DNA of 46,900 nt from Alistipes sp. (GTDB taxonomy: Bacteria; Bacteroidota; Bacteroidia; Bacteroidales; Rikenellaceae): assembly GCA_020026435.1 (NCBI GenBank), contig JAHHQK010000013.1, positions 1-46,900 on the forward strand. Direction: 5' to 3'. A program made the position numbers and the translations under genes. Position 1 is the stretch's first letter; each line of letters begins with the position of its first letter. Of the stretch, positions 32,959 through 41,100 are shown one piece after another. Below the pieces are notes generated by a model, which had not been told where the DNA came from, did no database searches, and saw only the letters and a list, made by a program, of their open reading frames with translations.

Positions 32959-33276
32959 ATGAAAAAGTTTATCGTTTTATGTTTGGCAGCCCTCATGGGC
33001 ATCGGTATGGTTTCGGCCGCTGAAAAGAAACCCGTCAAAAAAGAGTTGAAGACCGTTGTGTTCTGCACCGACATCCATTGCGGACACTGCGCACAGAAGA
33101 TCATGGACAATGTCCCCGTTTTGGGTAAGGGTGTCAAGGACGTGCAGGTTGACCTGCCGAACAAGGAGGTGACGGTAGTTTTCGATTCGTCGAAGAATAA
33201 CGAGGAGCATCTGATCCACGCTCTGTCGACCCTCAAGGTTAACGCTGAGGTCAAGGCCGAGAAGCAGAAGAAATAA
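32959..33276 (+). CDS. Periplasmic heavy-metal-associated (HMA) domain protein
   Basis: The product is 105 residues. A signal peptide (1-~20, MKKFIVLCLAALMGIGMVSA) precedes one HMA ferredoxin-like domain. The metal loop is CTDIHCGHCAQKI, with the CxxC at 41-44, an extra Cys at 36 and a His at 40. VDLPNKEVTVVFDSS and the helix HLIHALSTLKV complete the fold. It is likely a periplasmic soft-metal chaperone, Cu(I) being typical, that takes over cargo from the receptor upstream. The gap of 202 bp has a small hairpin (GACAG/CTGTC) and an AT-rich leader. A terminator follows at 33297. Confidence 0.87.
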   Translation: MKKFIVLCLAALMGIGMVSAAEKKPVKKELKTVVFCTDIHCGHCAQKIMDNVPVLGKGVKDVQVDLPNKEVTVVFDSSKNNEEHLIHALSTLKVNAEVKAEKQKK

Positions 33277-33296
33277 GCTGAAAAGAGATCATCGGC

Positions 33297-33335
33297 AAAA
33301 AAAGGTTGTATCCCGGGTGGGGTACAACCTTTTTT
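33297..33335 (+). terminator. Rho-independent terminator after the HMA gene
   Basis: AAAAAAAGGTTGTA pairs with TACAACCTTTTTT around a loop of about 12 nt, followed by TTG. Confidence 0.88.
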
Positions 33336-33661
33336 GTATCATGCTGTACTGTGCCGTGTCGTTACCGTGCTGTCCCGTGCCGTACGTGCCATGCGGATTT
33401 GGATGGTCCTGGTGAGGAGGTCTTGTCCGGTGGATTCGAGGGGGGAGGATTGGCCTTCGGGGGATTTTAGTCTTCCTGCTTTTAGCCCGTTTGAACGTCG
33501 GGGACTCTTGGGCCCGGCTCCTTTCCTCCTTGCAGCTTGTCTTTTCCCCTTATCCTTTCCTGCTTGAGAGACTTTTGAAAACTCTTGGAACTGTCCCCCC
33601 TTCCGCCTGTTTTTCTCGGCCGCCCCCTCGTTCAAGCTTCGGATCGGGGACGGACATACAT
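33336..33661. other. Non-coding spacer between convergent terminators
   Basis: About 325 bp between the HMA-gene and MBL-gene terminators. Positions 33343-33392 are built from near-repeats of GTGCCGT/GTGCTGT. The rest is G-rich and then pyrimidine-rich. No gene or known RNA is seen. Confidence 0.5.
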
Positions 33662-33710
33662 AAAACACCGAAATCCGCTCCTGGTCTTCAGGAAGGGATT
33701 TCGGTGTTTT
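33662..33710 (-). terminator. Terminator of the MBL-fold hydrolase gene
   Basis: A 15-bp outer stem (AAAACACCGAAATCC / GGATTTCGGTGTTTT) with an inner TCCTG/CAGGA pairing. TTTTATG lies at its minus-strand end. It is symmetric enough to act in both directions. Confidence 0.88.
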
Positions 33711-33759
33711 GTTCTGTGGACGGGTATGCGTATCCGTTCCGGGACGGCGTGCCGCCGGC

Positions 33760-34482
33760 TTATTCCATGGGGCGGATGCGCACTTCGGTGATGCTCTCCA
33801 ATTCGGCCTGGAGACGTTCCAGATCGGTCTTTTCCTCCACCTCGCCGTAGTGGTAAGGATAGAATACGGCGGGACGCAGACGCTTGACGGCCTCGACAGC
33901 CTGGTCAACGGTCATCGTGTAGGGCTGGTTGACGGGCAGGAAGGCGATGTCGATATTCTTCAGGGCATACATTTGGGGAGTAGGCTCGGTGTCTCCGGCG
34001 ATGTAGATGCGGCTGCCGCCGATGTTGAACACATAGCCGCAATCCTCGCGGTCGTGGGGGTGGAACTGGGTGTGTCCCTGGGAGGTATTGTAGGCGGCGA
34101 CGGCCTCGATCTTGACATAGTCGCGCGGTTTCACGACATTGCCCGGCCGCATCGTGAAGCAGTTCTGCTCGAAGGTCTCGGCCGAGGTGCGGTCGCAGAC
34201 GATTTCGGTCTGGGGGGTCGAGATCTCGTTGACGGTTTCGACATCGAGATGGTCGTAGTGGGAGTGGGTCACCACCACCAGATCTGCTTTCGGAAGACGG
34301 GCATAGTTGGCGTAACCCTTGACGGGGTCTATGTAGATATGTTTTTCGCCCCAGGCCAGGCAGAGGGAGGCGTGCTTGAAGAAGATGATCTTGAGCGGGC
34401 TTCCGTCGCGGGTCGTGATGGTATCTTGGACGTAGGATTCAGCCTCGTTTTTGTCGTATCCGAAGATCGATAAGAGTGACAT
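33760..34482 (-). CDS. MBL-fold metal-dependent hydrolase, UlaG-like
   Basis: The product is 240 residues. The metallo-beta-lactamase metal motif HxHxDH is intact as THSHYDHLD (H73, H75, D77, H78). FFKHASLCLAWGEKHIYIDP precedes it, and later ligand blocks include YNTSQGHTQFHP and IAGDTEPTPQM. The family (including UlaG/YtnP relatives) hydrolyses esters, lactones or phosphodiesters; the substrate here is unknown. The frame extends 30 codons upstream, but the start at 34482 (MSLLSIFGYD) agrees with a domain beginning. It is divergent from the MFS gene, with no functional link I can see. Confidence 0.85.
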   Translation of the reverse strand: MSLLSIFGYDKNEAESYVQDTITTRDGSPLKIIFFKHASLCLAWGEKHIYIDPVKGYANYARLPKADLVVVTHSHYDHLDVETVNEISTPQTEIVCDRTSAETFEQNCFTMRPGNVVKPRDYVKIEAVAAYNTSQGHTQFHPHDREDCGYVFNIGGSRIYIAGDTEPTPQMYALKNIDIAFLPVNQPYTMTVDQAVEAVKRLRPAVFYPYHYGEVEEKTDLERLQAELESITEVRIRPME

Positions 34483-34688
34483 GGTTTTACAAATTACGTT
34501 AATGTTCGTAAAGATAATGCTTTCGTCGAAAAATGCAAAATTCCGAGCGGAAAAGCGTACGTTTTGAAGCATAAAAAAGAGCTTTTCACGGTATAAATCC
34601 TCTAATCCTCAGAGTGGGGGCAGAGGGTGCGTGCGGTATGTTTTTTGAGGGAGGAAACGATGGAAAAACTCAAAAAAACGATTGCAAT

Positions 34689-36101
34689 ATGACTAAGCAC
34701 ACAATTTCCGGGCCGCATCACGCCACCTGCGACATGGACACGATGCCGCTGCGCGGACGGCACTACCGGGTGGTGGTGGCCGCCTCGCTGGGGCAGGTGG
34801 TCGGGGGAATGCTCTCGACACTGGTGGGTATCATCCTGCCGATGATGCAGCTGGCCGCGGGGCGGGTCTATGCCTCGACGGTCCAGGGCGTGGTGGCGTC
34901 GGCCTCGCTGGTGGGAATTATCCTGGGATCGCTGCTCATCGGCGGGTGGGGCGATCGGCGGGGCTACCTGCTCTTCTTCCGCCTTTGTCCGCTGCTGGTG
35001 CAGGGGGCGGCCCTCGTGGCCTTCTTTGCGGAGGGGCTTGGGGGGCTGATCGTGGGACTGTTTCTGATGGGTGTGGGCATCGGCGGCAGTTACAGCATTG
35101 ACTCGGACTACATCTCGCAGCTCATGCCCTGCCGCTGGCGGCTCTTCATGGTGGGGGTGGCCAAGGCCTCCTCGTCGGTGGGCAATATCGGAGGGGCGGT
35201 GTTGGGATTCGTGGTGTTGAGGCTGTGGGGTGATCCCGGTCTGTGGAACTATATGCTGCTGGGAGTGGCGGCGTTGGCACTGGTGATGTTCCTGCTGCGG
35301 TTGGGATTTACGGAAAGCCCCGGGTGGCTCATCCAGCAGGGACGCCGGCGCGAGGCGCAGGAGGCTGCCCGCAAGCTCCTGGGTGAGGATGTCTCGATCC
35401 AGAAGTCGGTGCGCCATGCCCCCGCGACGGATGACGAACCCTCGGGCTGGAGCGATCTGATGCAGAGGGGCCATCTGAACAAGATCCTGCTGAGCGGAAT
35501 CCCCTGGGCCTGCGAGGGAATGGCCGTCTATGGCATCGGGGTGTTCCTGCCCGTGATCCTCATGTCGCTGGGACTGGAGCGGAGCGGGGCGGAGGGGGTG
35601 GATCGCATTGTGGGGTCGGTCGAACTGACAACCTATATCAATCTGTTTGTCGTTGCGGGCTTTGCCGTGGGACTTTGGATGATAAACCGCTATTCGCATC
35701 TGATGATGCAGACCGCGGGCTTCTTCCTCTGCTCTGCGGGTATGGTGGTTCTGTGGCTGGCCTATGCCCTGCACGGGCCGATGTGGGTGGCCGTGGCGGG
35801 ACTGATGCTCTTTGAACTGTTCCTCAATGCCGGGCCGCATCTGATCACCTTCATCCTCCCCACCGAGATCTACTCCGTGGCCGACCTGGGAGCCGGCAGC
35901 GGTGTGGCGGCCGCCTTCGGCAAGTTCGGAGCCGTGGCCGGGGTGTTCTTCATGCCGCTGTTGCTGTGTTGGGGCGGTGTGGGGCTGGTCATGGGAGTGA
36001 CCGTCTCGTTCCAGATGATCGGCGGCGGTGTGACCTGGTATCTGGGACGGAAGGTGCTGGCGGAAGGTCTGCTGAAAAACAGACCGAGGATTTGTGCTTA
36101 G
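34689..36101 (+). CDS. MFS transporter (sugar-porter-like)
   Basis: The product is 470 residues with about 12 transmembrane segments. It has the MFS loop motif as GGWGDRRGYLLFF between helices 2 and 3. ESPGWLIQQGRRREAQEAAR in the middle loop echoes the PESPRWL block of sugar porters. LPTEIYSVADLGAGSGVAAA late in the chain is like the PTE block of the same group. The substrate is unknown. Several in-frame codons precede the chosen ATG (34689), but they do not look like protein. The nickel/urease operon lies head-on to it across the terminator at 36153, so no co-transcription is implied. Confidence 0.82.
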   Translation: MTKHTISGPHHATCDMDTMPLRGRHYRVVVAASLGQVVGGMLSTLVGIILPMMQLAAGRVYASTVQGVVASASLVGIILGSLLIGGWGDRRGYLLFFRLCPLLVQGAALVAFFAEGLGGLIVGLFLMGVGIGGSYSIDSDYISQLMPCRWRLFMVGVAKASSSVGNIGGAVLGFVVLRLWGDPGLWNYMLLGVAALALVMFLLRLGFTESPGWLIQQGRRREAQEAARKLLGEDVSIQKSVRHAPATDDEPSGWSDLMQRGHLNKILLSGIPWACEGMAVYGIGVFLPVILMSLGLERSGAEGVDRIVGSVELTTYINLFVVAGFAVGLWMINRYSHLMMQTAGFFLCSAGMVVLWLAYALHGPMWVAVAGLMLFELFLNAGPHLITFILPTEIYSVADLGAGSGVAAAFGKFGAVAGVFFMPLLLCWGGVGLVMGVTVSFQMIGGGVTWYLGRKVLAEGLLKNRPRICA

Positions 36102-36152
36102 GGCAGCGGCCTGGCCCATACGGAAAAGTAAGCGTGGCACAATGACCGAATA

Positions 36153-36200
36153 AAGAGGATCACCCCCGATGCAGATATCTGCGTCGGGGGTGATCTTCTT
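36153..36200. terminator. Bidirectional terminator between MFS gene and urease operon
   Basis: A long near-perfect palindrome (GATCACCCCCGATGCAGAT / ATCTGCGTCGGGGGTGATC) with one G-U-type mismatch. CTTCTTG follows on the + strand and CTCTTTATT on the - strand. It marks the 3' end of the eleven-gene urease/nickel operon. Confidence 0.88.
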
Positions 36201-36250
36201 GAAAAGAGGGTTTTGATACACCTTTGGGGCGGGCGGATTCCGAAGGGGGA

Positions 36251-36970
36251 TTATCCGCGGGAATCCAGCCCCGTGCGGCGGAGAAGCTCTTCGTTGCGGA
36301 GGATTTCGGAGCTCGTACCGTCGGCTTCGAGGCGTCCGTCGGCCAGGATCAGCGTGCGGGGACAAAGCTCCAGGGCCAGCTCCGGATCGTGGGTGGCGAT
36401 GAGCATCGTGTGTGTGAATCCCTCGAGCAGGTCGATCAGCTGACGCCGGGCGTGGGGGTCGAGCGAGGCCGTGGGTTCGTCCATGACCAGCACCGAGGGC
36501 TGCATGGAGAGTACCGTGGCGATGGCCACCCGCTTTTTCTGTCCGCCCGAGAGCTGGTAGGGCGTGGCGTCCTTCAGATCCGATGCCCCCACGGCCGCCA
36601 GGGCCTCATCGACCCTTTGGTCGATCTCTTCGGGGGTAAGTCCCATGTTCTGAGGCCCGAAGGCCACATCCTCCCACACCGAGGGCATGAAGAGCTGGTT
36701 GTCGGGGTCCTGGAATATGAGACCCACGGTCTGCCGCGCCGTTTTGACCGTGCGCGAGGTGAGACGCATCCCCCCGAGGTTGACCTCCCCTTGTGTGGGG
36801 AGCAGCAGTCCGTTGGTGTGGAGCAGAAGGGTCGACTTGCCGGCACCGTTGACCCCCATGAGGGCGGCCCGTTCGCCGTGTCGGAGTTCAAAGGAGACCC
36901 CCTTGAGGGCCTCGTGTCCGTCGGGGTAGCGGTAGTGCACCCCTTGGAATCGCAGGAAATGATGGCTCAT
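36251..36970 (-). CDS. cbiO: Nickel/cobalt ECF transporter ATPase
   Basis: The product is 239 residues. It has Walker A MGVNGAGKST, Q-loop LIFQDPDNQLF, ABC signature LSGGQKKRV, Walker B VLVMDEPTASLD and the switch His in IATHDPELAL. This is the ATPase of an energy-coupling-factor importer working with CbiQ and CbiM. It is the last gene of the urease operon, 9 bp after cbiQ. The context (urease) points to nickel and not cobalt; nikO would be an equally good name. Confidence 0.93.
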   Translation of the reverse strand: MSHHFLRFQGVHYRYPDGHEALKGVSFELRHGERAALMGVNGAGKSTLLLHTNGLLLPTQGEVNLGGMRLTSRTVKTARQTVGLIFQDPDNQLFMPSVWEDVAFGPQNMGLTPEEIDQRVDEALAAVGASDLKDATPYQLSGGQKKRVAIATVLSMQPSVLVMDEPTASLDPHARRQLIDLLEGFTHTMLIATHDPELALELCPRTLILADGRLEADGTSSEILRNEELLRRTGLDSRG

Positions 36971-36979
36971 GATGGAAAG

Positions 36980-37786
36980 TTAGAAGGTGGAAAACAAACG
37001 TTCGGCGGGGTGGAGCAGACGGATTGCCAGGAAGAGCAGACACCACACCGCGGTGTAGAGCGTCTCCAGTCGGGTCCAACGTCCGCGGGTGCGGCTGTCG
37101 GAGGGGATTTTACCGTCGAATCCGCGCGAGAGCATGGCTCGCGAGATCCACTCGGCCCGTTCAAACGAACGCAGGAGGAGTTGCTCGATGAAGAGTCCCC
37201 ACATTTTCAGCGGATAGCTCCCGCGGCCGAAGTTGCGGGCATCGCGGGCCGTAGACATGATGATTGCCTCGCGCAGCAGGACATAGGTGTAGCGGTAGAC
37301 GAACAGCAGTTGGAGGGCGATCAGCGGGGGGAGTCCCAGTTGCTGCATTCCCAGGCAGAGGCGGTGGTAGCCCGTGGTGTGGATCATCACGAGCAGGGCC
37401 GCCACCGACAACACGCCTCGGAGGATGATGGCCACAAAGGTCACCGCCCCCTGAGTTACGACCACATCGCCCGCCATGAAGAGCGGGCGATGGTCGAACA
37501 GCAGGTTGAAGAATCCGATGAACGCCACGAGGGGCACGACCAGCAGCGACTGGCGGAAGATGCGTCTCATGTTCAGAGCCCCGCGGGATGCCGACCAGAG
37601 GGGGTAGATCGTGTAGAGCATCAGCTCCGACAGGGAGGTCAGCGGCGTGGAGAGCATCATGACCAGGTAGGCCAGGCATACGATCAGCTTGGCGCGGGGA
37701 TCGAGCCTGTGCAGGGGGCTTAGCGGGAGTCGGTTGCGCTCCAGGTCGCTCAGGCGGGCGAGGATCTTGACGAGCCGCTCCCTCAT
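36980..37786 (-). CDS. cbiQ: Nickel/cobalt ECF transporter T component
   Basis: The product is 268 residues with about five to six transmembrane helices and the CbiQ coupling motifs ARDARNFGRG and SRAMLSRGFDGKI (the A-R-G signature helices that touch the ATPase). The start at 37786 overlaps the cbiM stop as ATGA, indicating translational coupling. The open frame continues upstream inside cbiM but does not fit the family. Equivalent to NikQ. Confidence 0.92.
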   Translation of the reverse strand: MRERLVKILARLSDLERNRLPLSPLHRLDPRAKLIVCLAYLVMMLSTPLTSLSELMLYTIYPLWSASRGALNMRRIFRQSLLVVPLVAFIGFFNLLFDHRPLFMAGDVVVTQGAVTFVAIILRGVLSVAALLVMIHTTGYHRLCLGMQQLGLPPLIALQLLFVYRYTYVLLREAIIMSTARDARNFGRGSYPLKMWGLFIEQLLLRSFERAEWISRAMLSRGFDGKIPSDSRTRGRWTRLETLYTAVWCLLFLAIRLLHPAERLFSTF

Positions 37787-38754
37787 GGCATCCGGTGGCG
37801 GGGGTGGAGGACGAAGGCCAGGCCGGCGGCCGTGAGGATGATCACTCCGCTGCCGATGATGCCCGCCATCGAGGTGTTGTAGTCGGGCAGGAGGGCCGTG
37901 CGCTCCTGAAGCGAGGCGGTCTGGCGGTGGGCGGAGTCGATGAGGGGTTGTTCCGTGGCGTTCATCTTTTCGAGCGACCATTCCAGGCCGTCGGGCGACG
38001 AGGAGGCGATCCACGAGAAAGACCCTCCGATCAGCAGGGCTGTGGCCGCCAGGGCAAGAAGAACACCCCGCGTGGTATGGTTCGGACGTTGGAATTCATT
38101 GAGCATCTGCGGCTTGTAGCGGTGTACGGTGCAGAGTACGGCAGCCGTGGCCAGTCCCTCGCCAATACCGATGCAGAGGTGGATCGGGAGCATGAACAGC
38201 AGGAACCGGTTCATGTTCAGCACGGTGATCCCCGATGCTTCGGTCTCGATCGTGACGGCGAAGGCTCCGAGCAGCAGTCCGAAGATGGAGGAGAGCATCG
38301 CGGCGGCGAAGATTCTGCGGGGCGAAGGGTCCTTGTGTCCGACTATGGGTCGGAAGAGCAGGGGGTAGGCCACCAGACAGCTCAAGACGGCCATGTTGAA
38401 GATGTTGCACCCCAGGGCCATCAGTCCTCCGTCGGCGAAGAGCAGGCATTGGACGATGATGACCGACGAGAGGGTGATCAGCGCCGCCCACGGCCCCAAC
38501 AGGGCCGAGAGGAGTATGCCGCCGATGATGTGGCCGCTGGATCCCGTGCCGGGAATCGAGAAGTTGATCATCTGGGCGGCGAAGATGAAGGCACCGCTGA
38601 CTCCCATCAGGGGGATCAGGTGGGGATTGGGGGTGTGTTGCGTGTTGTTTTGTTCATGGTGTACGCGGCATACGGCCAGAGCCACCATCCCCAGGGAGAC
38701 GATCCCCGTGACGACAGCCACCGACGGTGACACCAAAGCATCGGACATGTGCAT
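37783..38754 (-). CDS. cbiM: Nickel/cobalt ECF substrate-binding membrane protein, CbiM-CbiN/PDGLE fusion
   Basis: The product is 323 residues. It begins MHMSDALVSP: in CbiM/NikM the N-terminal amine, His2 and neighbouring His residues form the metal site. The CbiM domain (~1-215) has FAAQMINFSIPGTGSSGH and ADGGLMALGCNIFNM. A C-terminal extension (~230-323) with two transmembrane segments and SSSPDGLEWSLEKM is a PDGLE/NikN-like small subunit, fused as in NikMN. It is 28 bp downstream of the urea transporter gene. Nickel is the likely substrate from its place in the urease operon. Confidence 0.93.
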   Translation of the reverse strand: MHMSDALVSPSVAVVTGIVSLGMVALAVCRVHHEQNNTQHTPNPHLIPLMGVSGAFIFAAQMINFSIPGTGSSGHIIGGILLSALLGPWAALITLSSVIIVQCLLFADGGLMALGCNIFNMAVLSCLVAYPLLFRPIVGHKDPSPRRIFAAAMLSSIFGLLLGAFAVTIETEASGITVLNMNRFLLFMLPIHLCIGIGEGLATAAVLCTVHRYKPQMLNEFQRPNHTTRGVLLALAATALLIGGSFSWIASSSPDGLEWSLEKMNATEQPLIDSAHRQTASLQERTALLPDYNTSMAGIIGSGVIILTAAGLAFVLHPRHRMP

Positions 38755-38782
38755 GGGTTATGAAATTTTAGCAGGTTATGAT

Positions 38783-40177
38783 CTATTTATTGGTTTTGTC
38801 GGTCGCCACATGGATCTTGCGGGCCTTGTGGGGTTTGTCTTCGTGGGTCTTATCGCCGTGGGGGGCGGACTTTTTCACCGTCTCAGGATGTGCGGCCCTG
38901 TGGGGTGAATCCGCGACCCTGACTTTGGAATCCGCCGGGGCGGTCCGTGGGTGGGTGGCCTTGGCGTGGAGGTCGGTGGGGGATGGGCAGAGGTTTCGCT
39001 CCTCTTCGTTCAGATCCTTCTCGGCCCGGGCTGCTGCCGATGCTGCCGTCTCGAAGGTCCGGTGGTCGTGTTGCGAGGCTAGAGCGGCTTCGCGGGTCTC
39101 GGCCGTCAGACGACGGTTATGGCCGAAGAGTGCCAGGTGGCGTTTGTTGGCGGGAGACCAGTCGGAGTGGTCGGGGGTCTTGTCGTTGTCGAATTGGATT
39201 CTGGGCAAGAGGAACAGCCAGGTCGTCACACAGAACGGACCGGTGAGGGTAGCCAGACCCAGCGGTGCCATCATCATGTACATGCCCGCCTGGATGAAGA
39301 ACGTGACCAGGATGCCGATCACGGCCCACAGAGCCGATTTCAGCCCCGGTTTGTAGAAGACCGTGGCCAAAGCGATGGCCGTGAGGACGGCACTGTAACC
39401 GTAGAGACCGTTGATCACATCGTAGCCCGAGGCGTGAAGTACCACGGCCACCAGCAGCGAGAGGGCCGATCCGATGCCGGCCCACAAGGCGGCCCAGAGG
39501 TTGCAGCACCCCAGTCCGATGAGGAACAGTGCGCCCGTGACCCACGAGTCGATGAGGAACACCTGTCCGATGCCCCGGAGCCAGTAGGCTGCCAGATGCC
39601 ACAGACCCAGGTCGGCCGCCGAGGAGAAGGCCGAGGGGAGTTCGGGTGTGGCCATGTGGGTGGGAGGAATGCCGTGGGTGGCACGGGCGGCCAAGAGGAA
39701 GAGCCATGTGCAGAATACGAAGGGGAAGGTGAAGGAGTTGACCTTCCAGGGGGCCATGACGTTGTTGAAACCCGTCCGCACCCATGTGGTGAGGGCGGCA
39801 CAGAGGATCAGGGCGAGCCACATGGCGGGGGTGTTGCCCAGGAAGGTGGGAAAGGCACACCCGACCAGCACGCCGTTGAAACCCCAAAGTCCCTGCCGGC
39901 CGTCGAGTGAGGGGAATTTCAGCAGATAGCCCGTCAGGGTCGAGACGCCCACGCCGAGCAGTGCGCCCCAGCCCACCAGGGGCATCCCTTCGAGCCAGGC
40001 ACCCCAGAAGATGCCCGCCATGAAGAAAAATCCCGTCCAGGCGCTGTTCTGAAACATTACCTGGGCTGTGCCGCGCAGTATCTCCCTCAGAAATTCGAGG
40101 GGTGAGGGGCTGAACGGCTGAGTTAGGGTAGAGGAATTTGACATATCGTGAGTTGGTTTTTGGAAATGATGAAACAT
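38783..40177 (-). CDS. Urea transporter (UT/Yut family) with charged C-terminal tail
   Basis: The product is 464 residues; a second start at 40144 would give 453. The membrane part (~30-324) has two homologous halves with the family blocks LDGRQGLWGFNGVLVGCAFP and YDVINGLYGYSAVLTAIALA, and lipid-facing hydrophobic helices between. The family moves urea passively. After FCVTTWLFLL the chain continues for 140 mostly polar residues with 13 His and many Lys, Ala and Asp (ending HVATDKTNK). This tail is not part of typical bacterial UTs as I know them. Its place between ureD and cbiM supplies the urease with substrate. Confidence 0.88.
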   Translation of the reverse strand: MFHHFQKPTHDMSNSSTLTQPFSPSPLEFLREILRGTAQVMFQNSAWTGFFFMAGIFWGAWLEGMPLVGWGALLGVGVSTLTGYLLKFPSLDGRQGLWGFNGVLVGCAFPTFLGNTPAMWLALILCAALTTWVRTGFNNVMAPWKVNSFTFPFVFCTWLFLLAARATHGIPPTHMATPELPSAFSSAADLGLWHLAAYWLRGIGQVFLIDSWVTGALFLIGLGCCNLWAALWAGIGSALSLLVAVVLHASGYDVINGLYGYSAVLTAIALATVFYKPGLKSALWAVIGILVTFFIQAGMYMMMAPLGLATLTGPFCVTTWLFLLPRIQFDNDKTPDHSDWSPANKRHLALFGHNRRLTAETREAALASQHDHRTFETAASAAARAEKDLNEEERNLCPSPTDLHAKATHPRTAPADSKVRVADSPHRAAHPETVKKSAPHGDKTHEDKPHKARKIHVATDKTNK

Positions 40178-40185
40178 TGGTTAGG

Positions 40186-41100
40186 TTACCTCCAGGGGAA
40201 CTCCTCGGGGAGGGGTTTGTGTTTGACCTCGAGGCGTACGGCCGAGCAGAATGCCCGCACGAGCTTCTTGACGGGTCCCGTCTCGCGTCCCAGCACCTTG
40301 TAGATCAGTCCGCAGTCGTTCGGCAGACGGGAAATTCCGGCCTGGAGCCCCTGTCCCGTGTCAAGGAACGGGCGGGTGGTCTCCCATATGCGGTCGGCAT
40401 GGGTCCGGGGTGTGAGTACGATGACGTTGGCGAAGACATCGTAGCCGTTCATCGCACCGAGGCTCTCGGGCGAGAGGTCGGCGGGGCGGATCACGAACTT
40501 CTCGCGGAAGAGCGGCCGGGCATCGAACCTCTCGGCCCGGGTCGTGACCGAGAGAATGTCGTAGAGGAAGCGTTCCCCGCGGTCGAAGTACTTGCGCCCG
40601 CTCATGTAGATCTCGGAGTAGAAGAGCGTTGCCGAGGGGGCGATGCGGATTGAGGTGCGGGACAGAAAGCGCGTGTGGCGGCAGGGGATAGTCGGCTCGG
40701 GGAGGTATTCCAGATAGGAGTCCTCCTCCAGGTCGAGGTACTGGTCCATGGACGAGAAGTTGTAGCGCATCTCGGCCAGCTTGGTGGCCGCACCCGTCGA
40801 CAGATGGGCCATGGCCCCCGGACGAAGGGTGATGTGCTGCTTGTAGCGGTCGCCGTCGACGTTGGGCCCGCCCGACGAGAGGATGTAGACGCAGGGCATG
40901 AGCGGCAGTTCCTCGTCGAAGTAGAGGGCCTGCTGCACGATCAGGGGGGCGTGACGCTCCCAGTCGCGGAGGATGGACCGCCCCTCGGCATCCAGCTCGA
41001 AGCCCAGGCGCAGGTATCCCGTCTTGCCGGGAGTACCTACGGGCATGGCTTTGGGCTGGGCCATATAGGGGATCATCTCTTTGGGGAGGGCGAGGTTCAT
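40186..41100 (-). CDS. ureD: Urease accessory protein UreD (UreH)
   Basis: The product is 304 residues. UreD binds the urease apoprotein and, with UreF and UreG, forms the complex that delivers nickel. Family features are the beta-strand-rich start (GKTGYLRLGFELDAEGRSIL), the AHLSTGAATKLAEM block with LEYLPEPTIPCRHTRF, and YDVFANVIVLTP. Its ATG overlaps the ureG stop (ATGA), so the two are coupled. Length is typical. Confidence 0.93.
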   Translation of the reverse strand: MNLALPKEMIPYMAQPKAMPVGTPGKTGYLRLGFELDAEGRSILRDWERHAPLIVQQALYFDEELPLMPCVYILSSGGPNVDGDRYKQHITLRPGAMAHLSTGAATKLAEMRYNFSSMDQYLDLEEDSYLEYLPEPTIPCRHTRFLSRTSIRIAPSATLFYSEIYMSGRKYFDRGERFLYDILSVTTRAERFDARPLFREKFVIRPADLSPESLGAMNGYDVFANVIVLTPRTHADRIWETTRPFLDTGQGLQAGISRLPNDCGLIYKVLGRETGPVKKLVRAFCSAVRLEVKHKPLPEEFPWR

